NCBI GenBank assembly: GCA_013154225.1
Contig: JAADCW010000040.1
Coordinates: 1 to 16,314 of the forward strand
Length of the DNA stretch: 16,314 bases
Direction of reading: 5' to 3'
From: Chloroflexota bacterium
GTDB taxonomy: Bacteria > Chloroflexota > Anaerolineae > Anaerolineales > DRMV01
Positions 7,381 to 13,817 of the stretch are shown here, piece after piece. Under the pieces are notes generated by a model that worked only from the letters and a program-made list of their open reading frames with translations, did no database searches and was not told where the DNA came from. Each line of letters begins with the position of its first letter. Position 1 is the first letter of the stretch. The position numbers were made by a program, and so were the translations under genes.

Positions 7381-8474
7381 GCGAGAAACTGCGCTTGCTG
7401 GTGCTGTTTGGTGGTCGTTCGGGCGAACATGAAGTTTCGCTGATGTCCGCGCGTTCGGTATTGGCCGCGCTCAAGCCCGAAAAATACGACATCATCCCTG
7501 TGGGCATTACCAAGCAGGGGCGATGGCTGACCGGCCCGAACGCGCTGGAAGCCTTCCTCGCTGGCCAAACCGACGATTTGCTGCCTGTGACCTTGCTTCC
7601 CGACCCTTCCCGCCGCGGCTTGTGGCTGCTTGAAGATGAAGGCGGTATGCGGCCCTACGCGCCGGTGGATGTGGTCTTCCCGGTTTTGCACGGCACGTTT
7701 GGCGAAGACGGTACTTTGCAAGGCCTGCTGGAGTTGGCCGACGTGGCCTACGTGGGCGCAGGCGTGGTGGGTTCGGCTGTGGGTATGGACAAAGGCATTT
7801 TCAAAGATGTCATGCGTGCCCACGGCATCCCCTTGGCCGAGTATGCGGTTTTCACCCGTCGGGAAATCGAAACCGACCTGGACGACGTCATTGCCCGGTG
7901 CGAGGCCATTGCGCCTTACCCGCTGTTTGTCAAACCCGCGAATTTGGGTTCGTCCGTGGGCATTACCAAAGCGCGCGATCGGGAAACCCTGCGCTCGGCC
8001 TTGCACCTGGCCGCGCAGTACGACCGCCGCATTGTGGTAGAGCGCGGTTTGGATGCCCGTGAGATTGAAGTTGCAGTATTGGGCAACGAGCAACCACAGG
8101 CCTCGGTGCCTGGCGAGATTGTGCCCGGCGGTGAGTTTTACTCTTACGAGGCCAAATATCAGGATGCGTCGTCCCAATTGCTCATCCCAGCGCCTTTGAC
8201 CCCAGAGCAGACCGAGACTGTGCGGGCTTTGGCCATCAAAGTGTATCGTGCTGTGGATGGCGCGGGGATGGCGCGTGTGGACTTCCTGCTGGACAAAACC
8301 AGCGGCGAGTTTTACATCAACGAAGTCAACACTTTGCCGGGCTTTACGCAAATTAGCATGTACCCCAAGTTGTGGGAAGCCAGCGGCCTGGCTTATTCGG
8401 ATTTGATGGATCGGCTGATTGACCTGGCGTTGGAGCGCAAAGCCGAGCGTGACCGCACCCGTTGGGAACGCTGA
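7377..8474 (+). CDS. ddl: D-alanine--D-alanine ligase
   Basis: ATP-grasp enzyme that joins two D-alanines for the end of the stem peptide. It is 365 aa, at the longer end of the family because of an insertion before the VLHG motif. Motifs: LFGGRSGEHEVSL near the N-terminus, VFPVLHGTFGEDGTLQG, GMDKGIFKDVM, FVKPANLGSSVGI, EIEVAVLG, the omega-loop YSYEAKYQD, ARVDFLLD, and INEVNTLPGFTQISMYPKLW. The omega-loop has K260-Y261, the Lys-Tyr pair of D-Ala-D-Ala ligases; D-lactate-adding ligases usually have Phe or an unrelated loop here. The wall is therefore predicted to end in D-Ala-D-Ala. The ATG overlaps the murB stop as ATGA. Confidence 0.97.
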   Translation: MSEKLRLLVLFGGRSGEHEVSLMSARSVLAALKPEKYDIIPVGITKQGRWLTGPNALEAFLAGQTDDLLPVTLLPDPSRRGLWLLEDEGGMRPYAPVDVVFPVLHGTFGEDGTLQGLLELADVAYVGAGVVGSAVGMDKGIFKDVMRAHGIPLAEYAVFTRREIETDLDDVIARCEAIAPYPLFVKPANLGSSVGITKARDRETLRSALHLAAQYDRRIVVERGLDAREIEVAVLGNEQPQASVPGEIVPGGEFYSYEAKYQDASSQLLIPAPLTPEQTETVRALAIKVYRAVDGAGMARVDFLLDKTSGEFYINEVNTLPGFTQISMYPKLWEASGLAYSDLMDRLIDLALERKAERDRTRWER

Positions 8475-8512
8475 TTCCCCAGGGCACAGCCGAAAGAAGG
8501 AGAAAGGATCGC

Positions 8513-9523
8513 ATGTCCCGCAGACAGGACACCCTCACCCGAGCCGAGCGAGTGCGCCAGCGGCGGAAGCAGCAAAAGCAAGCGCCGCAGCAGACGCGCC
8601 GCGCGGCTGGGCGTCGCACAGCCCCTCGGCGGTCCAAGGCCAAAAGCACGGCGCGTACCCGCGCGGCTGAAGTAGGCACGCCGGTGGTGGTGAGCCGTTA
8701 TGGCGTGGTGGCAGGTGCGGCTGTACAGCCGACGGCTTCGGTGCGGCGGCAGGTGCGGGTGGCACGCGGCCGAAACGCCGAAGTGGTGGCTTCGGTGCCC
8801 AATGTGGCTTTGGGCTGGCGTTGGCTTTCTTTGGCGCTGAGCATTATTTTGATTCTCTTCTTGTTTGCTCTGTGGTATGCTCCCGCTTTTCGGGTGGACA
8901 TGCCCCAAATTGAAGGCTTGCATTATCTCTCCACCGAACAAGTGGCCGCAGCCTTGCCCGTGCTCGATCGTCCCGTTGTGGCCATCAACCCTGCGCAGTT
9001 GCAAACCGACTTGCTGGCGCGCTTCCCCGCCTTGGCGGAAGTGCACGTGCGGGTTGGGTTCCCGAACCACATTGTGATTGAAGCCCATGAGCGCCAGCCT
9101 GTGCTGGTGTGGCAGATGGGGCAGAAGGTGTGGTGGGTTGACGCACAGGGCAAGGCCTTTGCGCCCTTGGCCGAAAAAGCCCCTGAAGGCACGTTGGTGG
9201 TGAAGGCCGCAGAAGCCCCGCCCGATGCCACCGAATTGCAGGTTGGTTTGATGCAGTTGCTCTCTGCCGAGCAAGTGCAATCCCTGCGTGCTCTGGCGCA
9301 GTATGTGCCCGCAGGGACGACATTGGTGTATCATCCCCGCTATGGTATCGGCTGGCAAGCAGCAGAAGGCTGGCAGGTCTATGTGGGCCGCGATTTGGCC
9401 GATATGGATAAACGCCTGATGCTCTATCAAGCCATTGCCGATTGGCTGAAAGCGCAGGGTATTCATCCTGCATTGGTGAGTGTAGCCTCGTTGCAGGCAC
9501 CTTATTACCGTTTGGAGCCGTGA
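8513..9523 (+). CDS. ftsQ: Cell division protein FtsQ (POTRA domain)
   Basis: Bitopic divisome protein that links early cytoplasmic and late periplasmic division proteins. It has 336 aa. The first ~95 residues are cytoplasmic and strongly basic (many Arg, Lys, Gln, Ala). One transmembrane helix lies at about 101-122 (LSLALSIILILFLFALWYAP). It is followed by a POTRA domain (about 128-195, starting PQIEGLHYLS) and a FtsQ-type beta domain containing VWWVDAQGKAF. The sequence is poorly conserved as in all FtsQ, so the call rests on architecture plus position between ddl and ftsA. The ATG at 8513 is chosen because AAGGAGAAAGGA lies just upstream; an in-frame TTG at 8462 has no such site. The long basic tail is larger than in E. 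coli. Confidence 0.92.
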   Translation: MSRRQDTLTRAERVRQRRKQQKQAPQQTRRAAGRRTAPRRSKAKSTARTRAAEVGTPVVVSRYGVVAGAAVQPTASVRRQVRVARGRNAEVVASVPNVALGWRWLSLALSIILILFLFALWYAPAFRVDMPQIEGLHYLSTEQVAAALPVLDRPVVAINPAQLQTDLLARFPALAEVHVRVGFPNHIVIEAHERQPVLVWQMGQKVWWVDAQGKAFAPLAEKAPEGTLVVKAAEAPPDATELQVGLMQLLSAEQVQSLRALAQYVPAGTTLVYHPRYGIGWQAAEGWQVYVGRDLADMDKRLMLYQAIADWLKAQGIHPALVSVASLQAPYYRLEP

Positions 9524-9524
9524 A

Positions 9525-10754
9525 GTGGAAGCACCCGTTGTGGTTGGCATTGATGTAGGCACGACCAAGGTCTGCACCCTGGTGGCCCGCGTGGAACCCG
9601 ATGGCCGCCTGCGGGTGATTGGCGTGGGGTTGGAACCCTCGCGCGGCATGAACAAAGGCATGGTCGTGGATATGCAAGCCGCATCCGATGCCATTGCCCG
9701 TTCCGTAGAAAAGGCAGCCCGAACCGCGGGGCTGGAGATCGCCTCTGCCCTGGTGAGTTTGGCGGGTTCCCATGTTTCAGGCGAAATTAGCCGAGGTGTG
9801 GTCGGCGTTTCGGGCGGCGTGGTTGATGCTCGCGACATCCAGCGGGCAGTTGAGGCCGCGCGTGCCATTGCCGTGCCACACGATCGGGAAATCGTGCACA
9901 TCATCCAGCGTTCGTTCCGCCTGGATGATCAGGAAAGTGTCCGTGAGCCGCTGGGTATGCACGGCTACCGCTTGGAAGCCGAAGTGCATATCATCACCGC
10001 GTCGAAGGCCTCGGTGGCCAATTTGCGGGAATGCGTGCAAAACGCAGGCGTAGAGGTCTCGCATTTTGTGCTCAATCCGTTGGCTTCGGCTGAGGCTGTG
10101 CTGACCGATACCGAGCGCGAGATGGGCGTCGCCATCTGCGATATTGGCGGCGGCACCACCGATTTGGCCGTGTATATCGGCGGCGATGTGTGGCACACCG
10201 CAGTGCTGCCCGTAGGCGGCAACCACGTGACCCGCGATTTGGCCTATCTCTTCCACCTGCCGCCCAGCCGTGCAGAGGAAATCAAAGTGCGCCACGGCCA
10301 CACTGTGCCCTCGGCTGTGCCCAGCGACGAAATCATCACCGTGCGTTCCTTTGGCGAGCAGGACACCGTCCAGGTGAGCCGCCAGGAAGTGGCCGAGGTG
10401 ATCGAGGCCCGCGCTCGGGAGATGCTGAGCATGGTGCGGCACGAACTCCACCGCTCGGGCTACGATGGCTTGTTGCCCGCGGGTGTGGTTTTCACTGGCG
10501 GGAGCAGTTTGCTCAAGGGCTTCAAGGAAATTGCCCGCGAGGAACTGGGTATGCCGGTGCGGATTGCCCAGCCAGAAAAGATTTTTGGCATGGTGGACCG
10601 CATCCAAAGCCCGGCTTTTGCCACCAGTGTGGGCTTGCTGCACTGGGCGCAGTTGCTCCAAACTTCAGCTATGCCGGTGGAGCCCCAGCGGCATTATCGG
10701 AATGAGGATTTCAGTGAGCGGCTCAAGCGTTTTCTCCGTTCGCTGTTTCCGTAG
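9525..10754 (+). CDS. ftsA: Cell division protein FtsA (actin-like)
   Basis: Actin/Hsp70-fold ATPase that tethers FtsZ filaments to the membrane and recruits later divisome proteins. Of 409 aa, the phosphate-1 motif GIDVGTTKV is at 6-14, SHVSGEISRGVV marks the FtsA-specific 1C subdomain, the phosphate-2 motif DIGGGTTDLAV lies at about 205-215, and the adenosine motif VVFTGGSSLLKG is near 322. The extreme C-terminus (SERLKRFLRSLFP) is an amphipathic basic helix, the expected membrane-targeting sequence. The GTG start at 9525 lies one base after the ftsQ stop, with GGAG seven bases upstream. Confidence 0.97.
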   Translation: MEAPVVVGIDVGTTKVCTLVARVEPDGRLRVIGVGLEPSRGMNKGMVVDMQAASDAIARSVEKAARTAGLEIASALVSLAGSHVSGEISRGVVGVSGGVVDARDIQRAVEAARAIAVPHDREIVHIIQRSFRLDDQESVREPLGMHGYRLEAEVHIITASKASVANLRECVQNAGVEVSHFVLNPLASAEAVLTDTEREMGVAICDIGGGTTDLAVYIGGDVWHTAVLPVGGNHVTRDLAYLFHLPPSRAEEIKVRHGHTVPSAVPSDEIITVRSFGEQDTVQVSRQEVAEVIEARAREMLSMVRHELHRSGYDGLLPAGVVFTGGSSLLKGFKEIAREELGMPVRIAQPEKIFGMVDRIQSPAFATSVGLLHWAQLLQTSAMPVEPQRHYRNEDFSERLKRFLRSLFP

Positions 10755-10755
10755 T

Positions 10756-10780
10756 TGGGATTTATCCCAGAAAATTTGGG
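10756..10780 (+). promoter_or_regulatory. Two mutually exclusive small hairpins in the ftsA-ftsZ gap
   Basis: TGGGA (10756-10760) can pair with TCCCA (10765-10769). Alternatively CCCA (10766-10769) can pair with TGGG (10777-10780). The stems are only 4-5 bp, and a regulatory role is speculative. Confidence 0.25.
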
Positions 10781-10821
10781 TTGCTTGTTCGCCCCACAGT
10801 TTGTTTTGAGGAGGTTTTGAA

Positions 10822-11985
10822 ATGTTGCAAAATCCTGTTTCCCCCGTTGAAGGCGAATCCTTCGCCCGAATCAAAGTGGTAGGGGTTGGCGGCGGTGGTT
10901 GCAATGCCGTCAACCGAATGATCGAGGAGAACGTTCAAGGCATTGAATTCATCGCGGTCAACACCGATGCGCAAGCCCTGTTGCTCTCCAAAGCGCCGAC
11001 GCGTGTGCACATTGGCGAGAAACTCACCCGCGGGTTGGGCGCTGGTGGCGATCCCGAGGTTGGCCGCAAGGCCGCGGAAGAATCGGCAGAGGAACTTTAT
11101 CAGGTCTTGGATGGCACTGATATGGTCTTCATTACCGCGGGCATGGGCGGCGGCACGGGCACCGGCGCGGCCCCGGTGGTAGCCAAGGTGGCCCGCGATG
11201 TGGGCGCCTTGACCATTGGCGTGGTGACCCGCCCCTTCTCGTTTGAAGGTTCGCGGCGCATGAAGGCCGCGGAAGCGGGCATTGCCGCGCTGAAAGAGCA
11301 GGTGGACACCCTCATTGTGATCCCCAACGACCGCCTGCTGCAAATCGTGGATAAAAAGGCCGGCCTGCAAGACGCCTTCAAGGTGGCTGACGACGTCCTC
11401 CGCCAGGGTATTCAAGGTATTTCGGAGCTGATTACCGTTCCTGGCTTGATCAACCTGGACTTTGCGGACGTGAAAGCCATCATGTCGGAAGGCGGCGCGG
11501 CCCTGATGGCCGTGGGCGAGGCTTCGGGCGAAGACCGCGCTCGCTTGGCCGCGGAAGAAGCGATTTCCAGCAAACTGTTGGATATTACCATCGACGGCGC
11601 CCGGGGCATTTTGTTCAACATTACCGGTGGCCCCGATCTGACCCTCTTCGAGGTCAACCAGGCCGCGGCGATTATCAAGGAAGCCGCACATCCCGATGTC
11701 AACCTCATCTTTGGTGCGGTGATTGATCCCAACATGGGCGATCGCGTGCGTGTGACGGTGATTGCCACGGGTTTTGACTATTCGGGCATGTCCCGGCAAC
11801 GGTTGCGACCTCGCATGAACGCCAACGCTGCCGACCAGCGCCCGACGCGGGCAGGCGTGGGTATGCCCGAGCCTCAACAACAATCCTCCCGGCCCGCGGA
11901 GTTTGCCCCGCGCACGTTTGATACCGATGATTTGGACATCCCGACGTTTGTGCGCAAACGCTTGAAGCAGTCGCAGCACCGATAA
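10822..11985 (+). CDS. ftsZ: Cell division protein FtsZ (tubulin-like GTPase)
   Basis: Bacterial tubulin that forms the cytokinetic ring and is the scaffold for FtsA, FtsQ and FtsW. The 387-aa protein shows the N-terminal GVGGGGCNAVNRM, NTDAQAL, LTRGLGAGGDPEVG, the tubulin signature GGGTGTG at 109-115, the T7 synergy loop NLDFADVKAIMSEGG (about 211-225), and a short variable linker rich in Gln, Arg and Pro. It ends with the conserved C-terminal peptide DDLDIPTFVRKR, which in other bacteria binds FtsA and similar partners. The ATG has GAGGAGG seven bases upstream, the best start signal in the operon together with ddl, consistent with the high FtsZ level needed. It is the last gene before the terminator at 12164. 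Confidence 0.98.
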   Translation: MLQNPVSPVEGESFARIKVVGVGGGGCNAVNRMIEENVQGIEFIAVNTDAQALLLSKAPTRVHIGEKLTRGLGAGGDPEVGRKAAEESAEELYQVLDGTDMVFITAGMGGGTGTGAAPVVAKVARDVGALTIGVVTRPFSFEGSRRMKAAEAGIAALKEQVDTLIVIPNDRLLQIVDKKAGLQDAFKVADDVLRQGIQGISELITVPGLINLDFADVKAIMSEGGAALMAVGEASGEDRARLAAEEAISSKLLDITIDGARGILFNITGGPDLTLFEVNQAAAIIKEAAHPDVNLIFGAVIDPNMGDRVRVTVIATGFDYSGMSRQRLRPRMNANAADQRPTRAGVGMPEPQQQSSRPAEFAPRTFDTDDLDIPTFVRKRLKQSQHR

Positions 11986-12004
11986 GCCGATTTGTAGGCT
12001 TATC
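11981..12004 (+). repeat. Perfect 8-bp inverted repeat spanning the ftsZ stop codon
   Basis: GATAAGCC (11981-11988) pairs with GGCTTATC (11997-12004) around an 8-nt loop. The TAA stop of ftsZ lies inside the left arm. No T-run follows directly, so it is not a classic terminator; it may be a 3'-end stabiliser or simply a chance stem. Confidence 0.5.
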
Positions 12005-12104
12005 TGCACAACTTATCCTTTTGTGGTGATGCCGGAGACGGCATAGCGGCGACATGCCCGGTTGCCGCGGCCTGCGGTCGGCCCTCCTCCCGCCGCGGGT
12101 TTGT

Positions 12105-12132
12105 AGGGGGTGACCCTTGTGGTCACGCCCCT
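12105..12132. repeat. Bulged REP-like hairpin
   Basis: AGGGGGTGACC (12105-12115) pairs with GGTCACGCCCCT (12121-12132) around the loop CTTGT, with a single bulged G at 12127. G-rich/C-rich palindromes of this look are common as dispersed intergenic repeats in bacterial genomes. A multi-copy nature cannot be shown from one window. Confidence 0.5.
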
Positions 12133-12163
12133 GCTGTGCCGTGTCTGGTGTTCGTGGGGCGTT

Positions 12164-12203
12164 GTGTTGAGGGCGGTGTTTCACTGCCCTCAACACGCTT
12201 TTT
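12164..12203 (+). terminator. Rho-independent terminator of the dcw operon
   Basis: A 15-bp stem (12164-12178 with 12182-12196, one G-U pair) closes a TTT loop and is followed by GC and five T's (12199-12203). There is no A-run on the left side, so it works mainly on plus-strand transcripts coming from ftsZ, about 180 nt upstream. Confidence 0.85.
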
Positions 12204-12303
12204 AACGAATCGGTGCAGGTGAAGCGTTTCCCTCTTCTGGTTTTTGGTTTGGGATCTATCCGAGAAGTCCTTGTAGAAGGCGTTTCTAACGATAGCGCGA
12301 TAA

Positions 12304-12330
12304 CAAAAATTCCTCTCCTCAAGGGAGAGG
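12304..12330 (-). terminator. Probable intrinsic terminator of miaB
   Basis: Read on the minus strand, CCTCTCC (12330-12324) pairs with GGAGAGG (12318-12312) around a 5-nt loop, then AA and TTTTT (12309-12305) follow. It lies about 95 nt past the miaB stop. The same arm sequence also resembles a common dispersed intergenic repeat. Confidence 0.6.
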
Positions 12331-12341
12331 GATGGGGGGCA

Positions 12342-12357
12342 AGGGCGGTGTTTCACT
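12342..12357. repeat. Second copy of a 16-bp direct repeat
   Basis: AGGGCGGTGTTTCACT at 12342-12357 is identical to 12170-12185, which forms the apex and loop of the ftsZ-side terminator. The second copy lacks the matching right arm, so it looks like a partial duplicate of the terminator element. Confidence 0.65.
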
Positions 12358-12425
12358 TAAGATAACCTTGCAATCATCAGTTGTATTAGGTAACCATTTA
12401 GTTCAGGCGCGCGCCATGCTGCTTG

Positions 12426-13760
12426 CTAAAGCCCAGGGCGGGCCATTTCAGAGGCCAGGCGGCCTAACAGCGACCACGGGCCGGTCCAGGTGATGAGGAC
12501 GTCTTCAATATGGCCGCGCAGATCTTGGTCGCTGTCCACGAACACCAGTTTGTTGGTGGGCGTGCGCCCGCGCCAGCGGCCTTTGACCTTTTCCTCAAAC
12601 AGCACCGGCACCCGCTCGCCCAAATAGCGGCTGTTGATTTCCGCACTAATGCCTTCCTGCAGGGCTTCGATGAGGCGGAAGCGGCGCATTTTTTCTTCTT
12701 CGGGAACATCGTCGGCCAGTTTGCGTGCGGCCAGGGTGCCCGGGCGCTCGGAATAGCGCGCCAGATGCACCACGTCCAGCCGCAGTTCTTCCAGCAGATC
12801 GTACGTGCGCTGGAATTGCGCCTCGGTTTCGCCGGGAAAGCCCACAATCACATCGGTGGCAATAGCCACGTCGGGGATGATTTCCCGAATTTTGGCGACC
12901 AGGCGGCGGTAATCATCCGCGGTATAGCCGCGGCGCATGTTGGCCAGCACTTCGTCGTCGCCGGCCTGAACAGGCACTTCAATATGCGGCATCACTTTGG
13001 GCAGCGCGGCCACGGTTTCCAGCAGTTCGTCGGTCATCCAGAGGGGGTGCGAGGTCAAAAAGCGGATGCGTTCAATGCCTTCGATTTCGTGCACCTGCCG
13101 CAGAAGTTGGGCTAAATTGGTATCGGGTAGGTCTTTGCCGTAGCGGTCCACGATTTGCCCCAGCAGGGTGATTTCCTTGACGCCTTGCGCGGCCAGGGAA
13201 CGCACCTCGGCTAAAATCAATTCGGGCGGGCGGCTGCGTTCCGGCCCCCGGCGGTAGGGAATTACGCAGTACGTGCAGGCATGGGAACAGCCCAGCACCA
13301 CAGGCACGTGCTCGCTCACCAGTTTGCCGCGTAGGGAACGCGGCAACACCAGTTCGCCATCTTGCAGGGCAAAACGGCGGGCGGTTTCGGCTTCTTCCAG
13401 GGCTTTGTGTTCCCGTTGGGCGAGATAGGAGAGCAAAGGGCCGGGATCCGAAGGCGGGGAGAACACATCCACAAAGGGGAACCGTTGCCTCAGGCGGTCG
13501 TGCCCTTTTAGGCCTACCACGCATCCCATCATGTTGATGACCATGTTGGGGCGTTTCTGCTTCAAGGGCTTGAGCGACATCAGGCGGCCATAGGCTTTGT
13601 CTTCGGCACTTTGCCGCACCGCGCACGTGTTGAGCACCACCACGTCGGCGTCCTCAATGCGCGAGGCTTCCTGATAGCCCAATTTTTCCAGGGATGAGGC
13701 CACTCGGTGAGAGTCGGCCACGTTCATCTGACAACCAATAGTCCAAATGTAATAGCGCAT
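12426..13760 (-). CDS. miaB: tRNA-2-methylthio-N6-isopentenyladenosine37 synthase MiaB
   Basis: Radical-SAM methylthiotransferase that adds a methylthio group to i6A37 of tRNAs reading UNN codons. The 444-aa protein has the N-terminal UPF0004 domain with C10, C46 and C80 for the auxiliary cluster, a radical SAM core with C158-x3-C162-x2-C165 (GCSHACTYC) followed by VIPYRRGPERSR, VPVQAGDDEVLANMRRGYT, DVIVGFPGET and a C-terminal TRAM-like region ending near the last 60 residues. The loop usually LLGQNVxxYG reads LLGQIVDRYG. MtaB and RimO are less likely: MiaB length, PYxRGxERSR and the Gly-Tyr-Thr motif fit MiaB best. The ATG at 13760 has a weak AGG upstream; an in-frame TTG lies two codons earlier (13766). 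It is transcribed towards ftsZ and separate from the dcw operon. Confidence 0.9.
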   Translation of the reverse strand: MRYYIWTIGCQMNVADSHRVASSLEKLGYQEASRIEDADVVVLNTCAVRQSAEDKAYGRLMSLKPLKQKRPNMVINMMGCVVGLKGHDRLRQRFPFVDVFSPPSDPGPLLSYLAQREHKALEEAETARRFALQDGELVLPRSLRGKLVSEHVPVVLGCSHACTYCVIPYRRGPERSRPPELILAEVRSLAAQGVKEITLLGQIVDRYGKDLPDTNLAQLLRQVHEIEGIERIRFLTSHPLWMTDELLETVAALPKVMPHIEVPVQAGDDEVLANMRRGYTADDYRRLVAKIREIIPDVAIATDVIVGFPGETEAQFQRTYDLLEELRLDVVHLARYSERPGTLAARKLADDVPEEEKMRRFRLIEALQEGISAEINSRYLGERVPVLFEEKVKGRWRGRTPTNKLVFVDSDQDLRGHIEDVLITWTGPWSLLGRLASEMARPGL

Positions 13761-13783
13761 AATCAACCTAATCCATCTGAAGG

Positions 13784-13792
13784 TGGTAAAAT
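13784..13792 (+). promoter_or_regulatory. Candidate extended -10 promoter for the C39/TPR gene
   Basis: TGGTAAAAT matches a TGn extended -10 element (TAAAAT at 13787-13792) in the short divergent gap between miaB and the next gene. Transcription would start near 13799, giving a leader of about 19 nt that contains AAAGGA. No clear -35 box is seen. Confidence 0.35.
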
Positions 13793-13817
13793 CGGGGCGT
13801 TAAAGGATACCACAAGA

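Larger units (their letters stand above)
11986..12425. other. Non-coding region between convergent ftsZ and miaB, rich in hairpins
   Basis: No convincing gene is visible in these 440 bp on either strand. The stretch holds a hairpin overlapping the ftsZ stop, ATGCCG-GAGA-CGGCAT (12029-12044), CCGCGGC/GCCGCGG arms (12065-12071 and 12092-12098), a bulged stem at 12105-12132, a strong terminator at 12164-12203, a minus-strand terminator at 12304-12330 and a 16-bp direct repeat. Its base composition is more mixed than that of the flanking genes, with AT-rich patches around 12200-12310. Confidence 0.8.

Noticed and set aside
7377..8474. D-alanine--D-lactate ligase (vancomycin-resistance type)
   Set aside because: The omega-loop has EAKY with Lys260-Tyr261, as in D-Ala-D-Ala ligases, and the gene sits in the normal wall operon without vanH or vanX partners.
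12123..12356. Minus-strand open frame of about 77 residues in the ftsZ-miaB gap
   Set aside because: It crosses the ftsZ-side terminator hairpin and the probable miaB terminator, has no good start signal and no recognisable domain.
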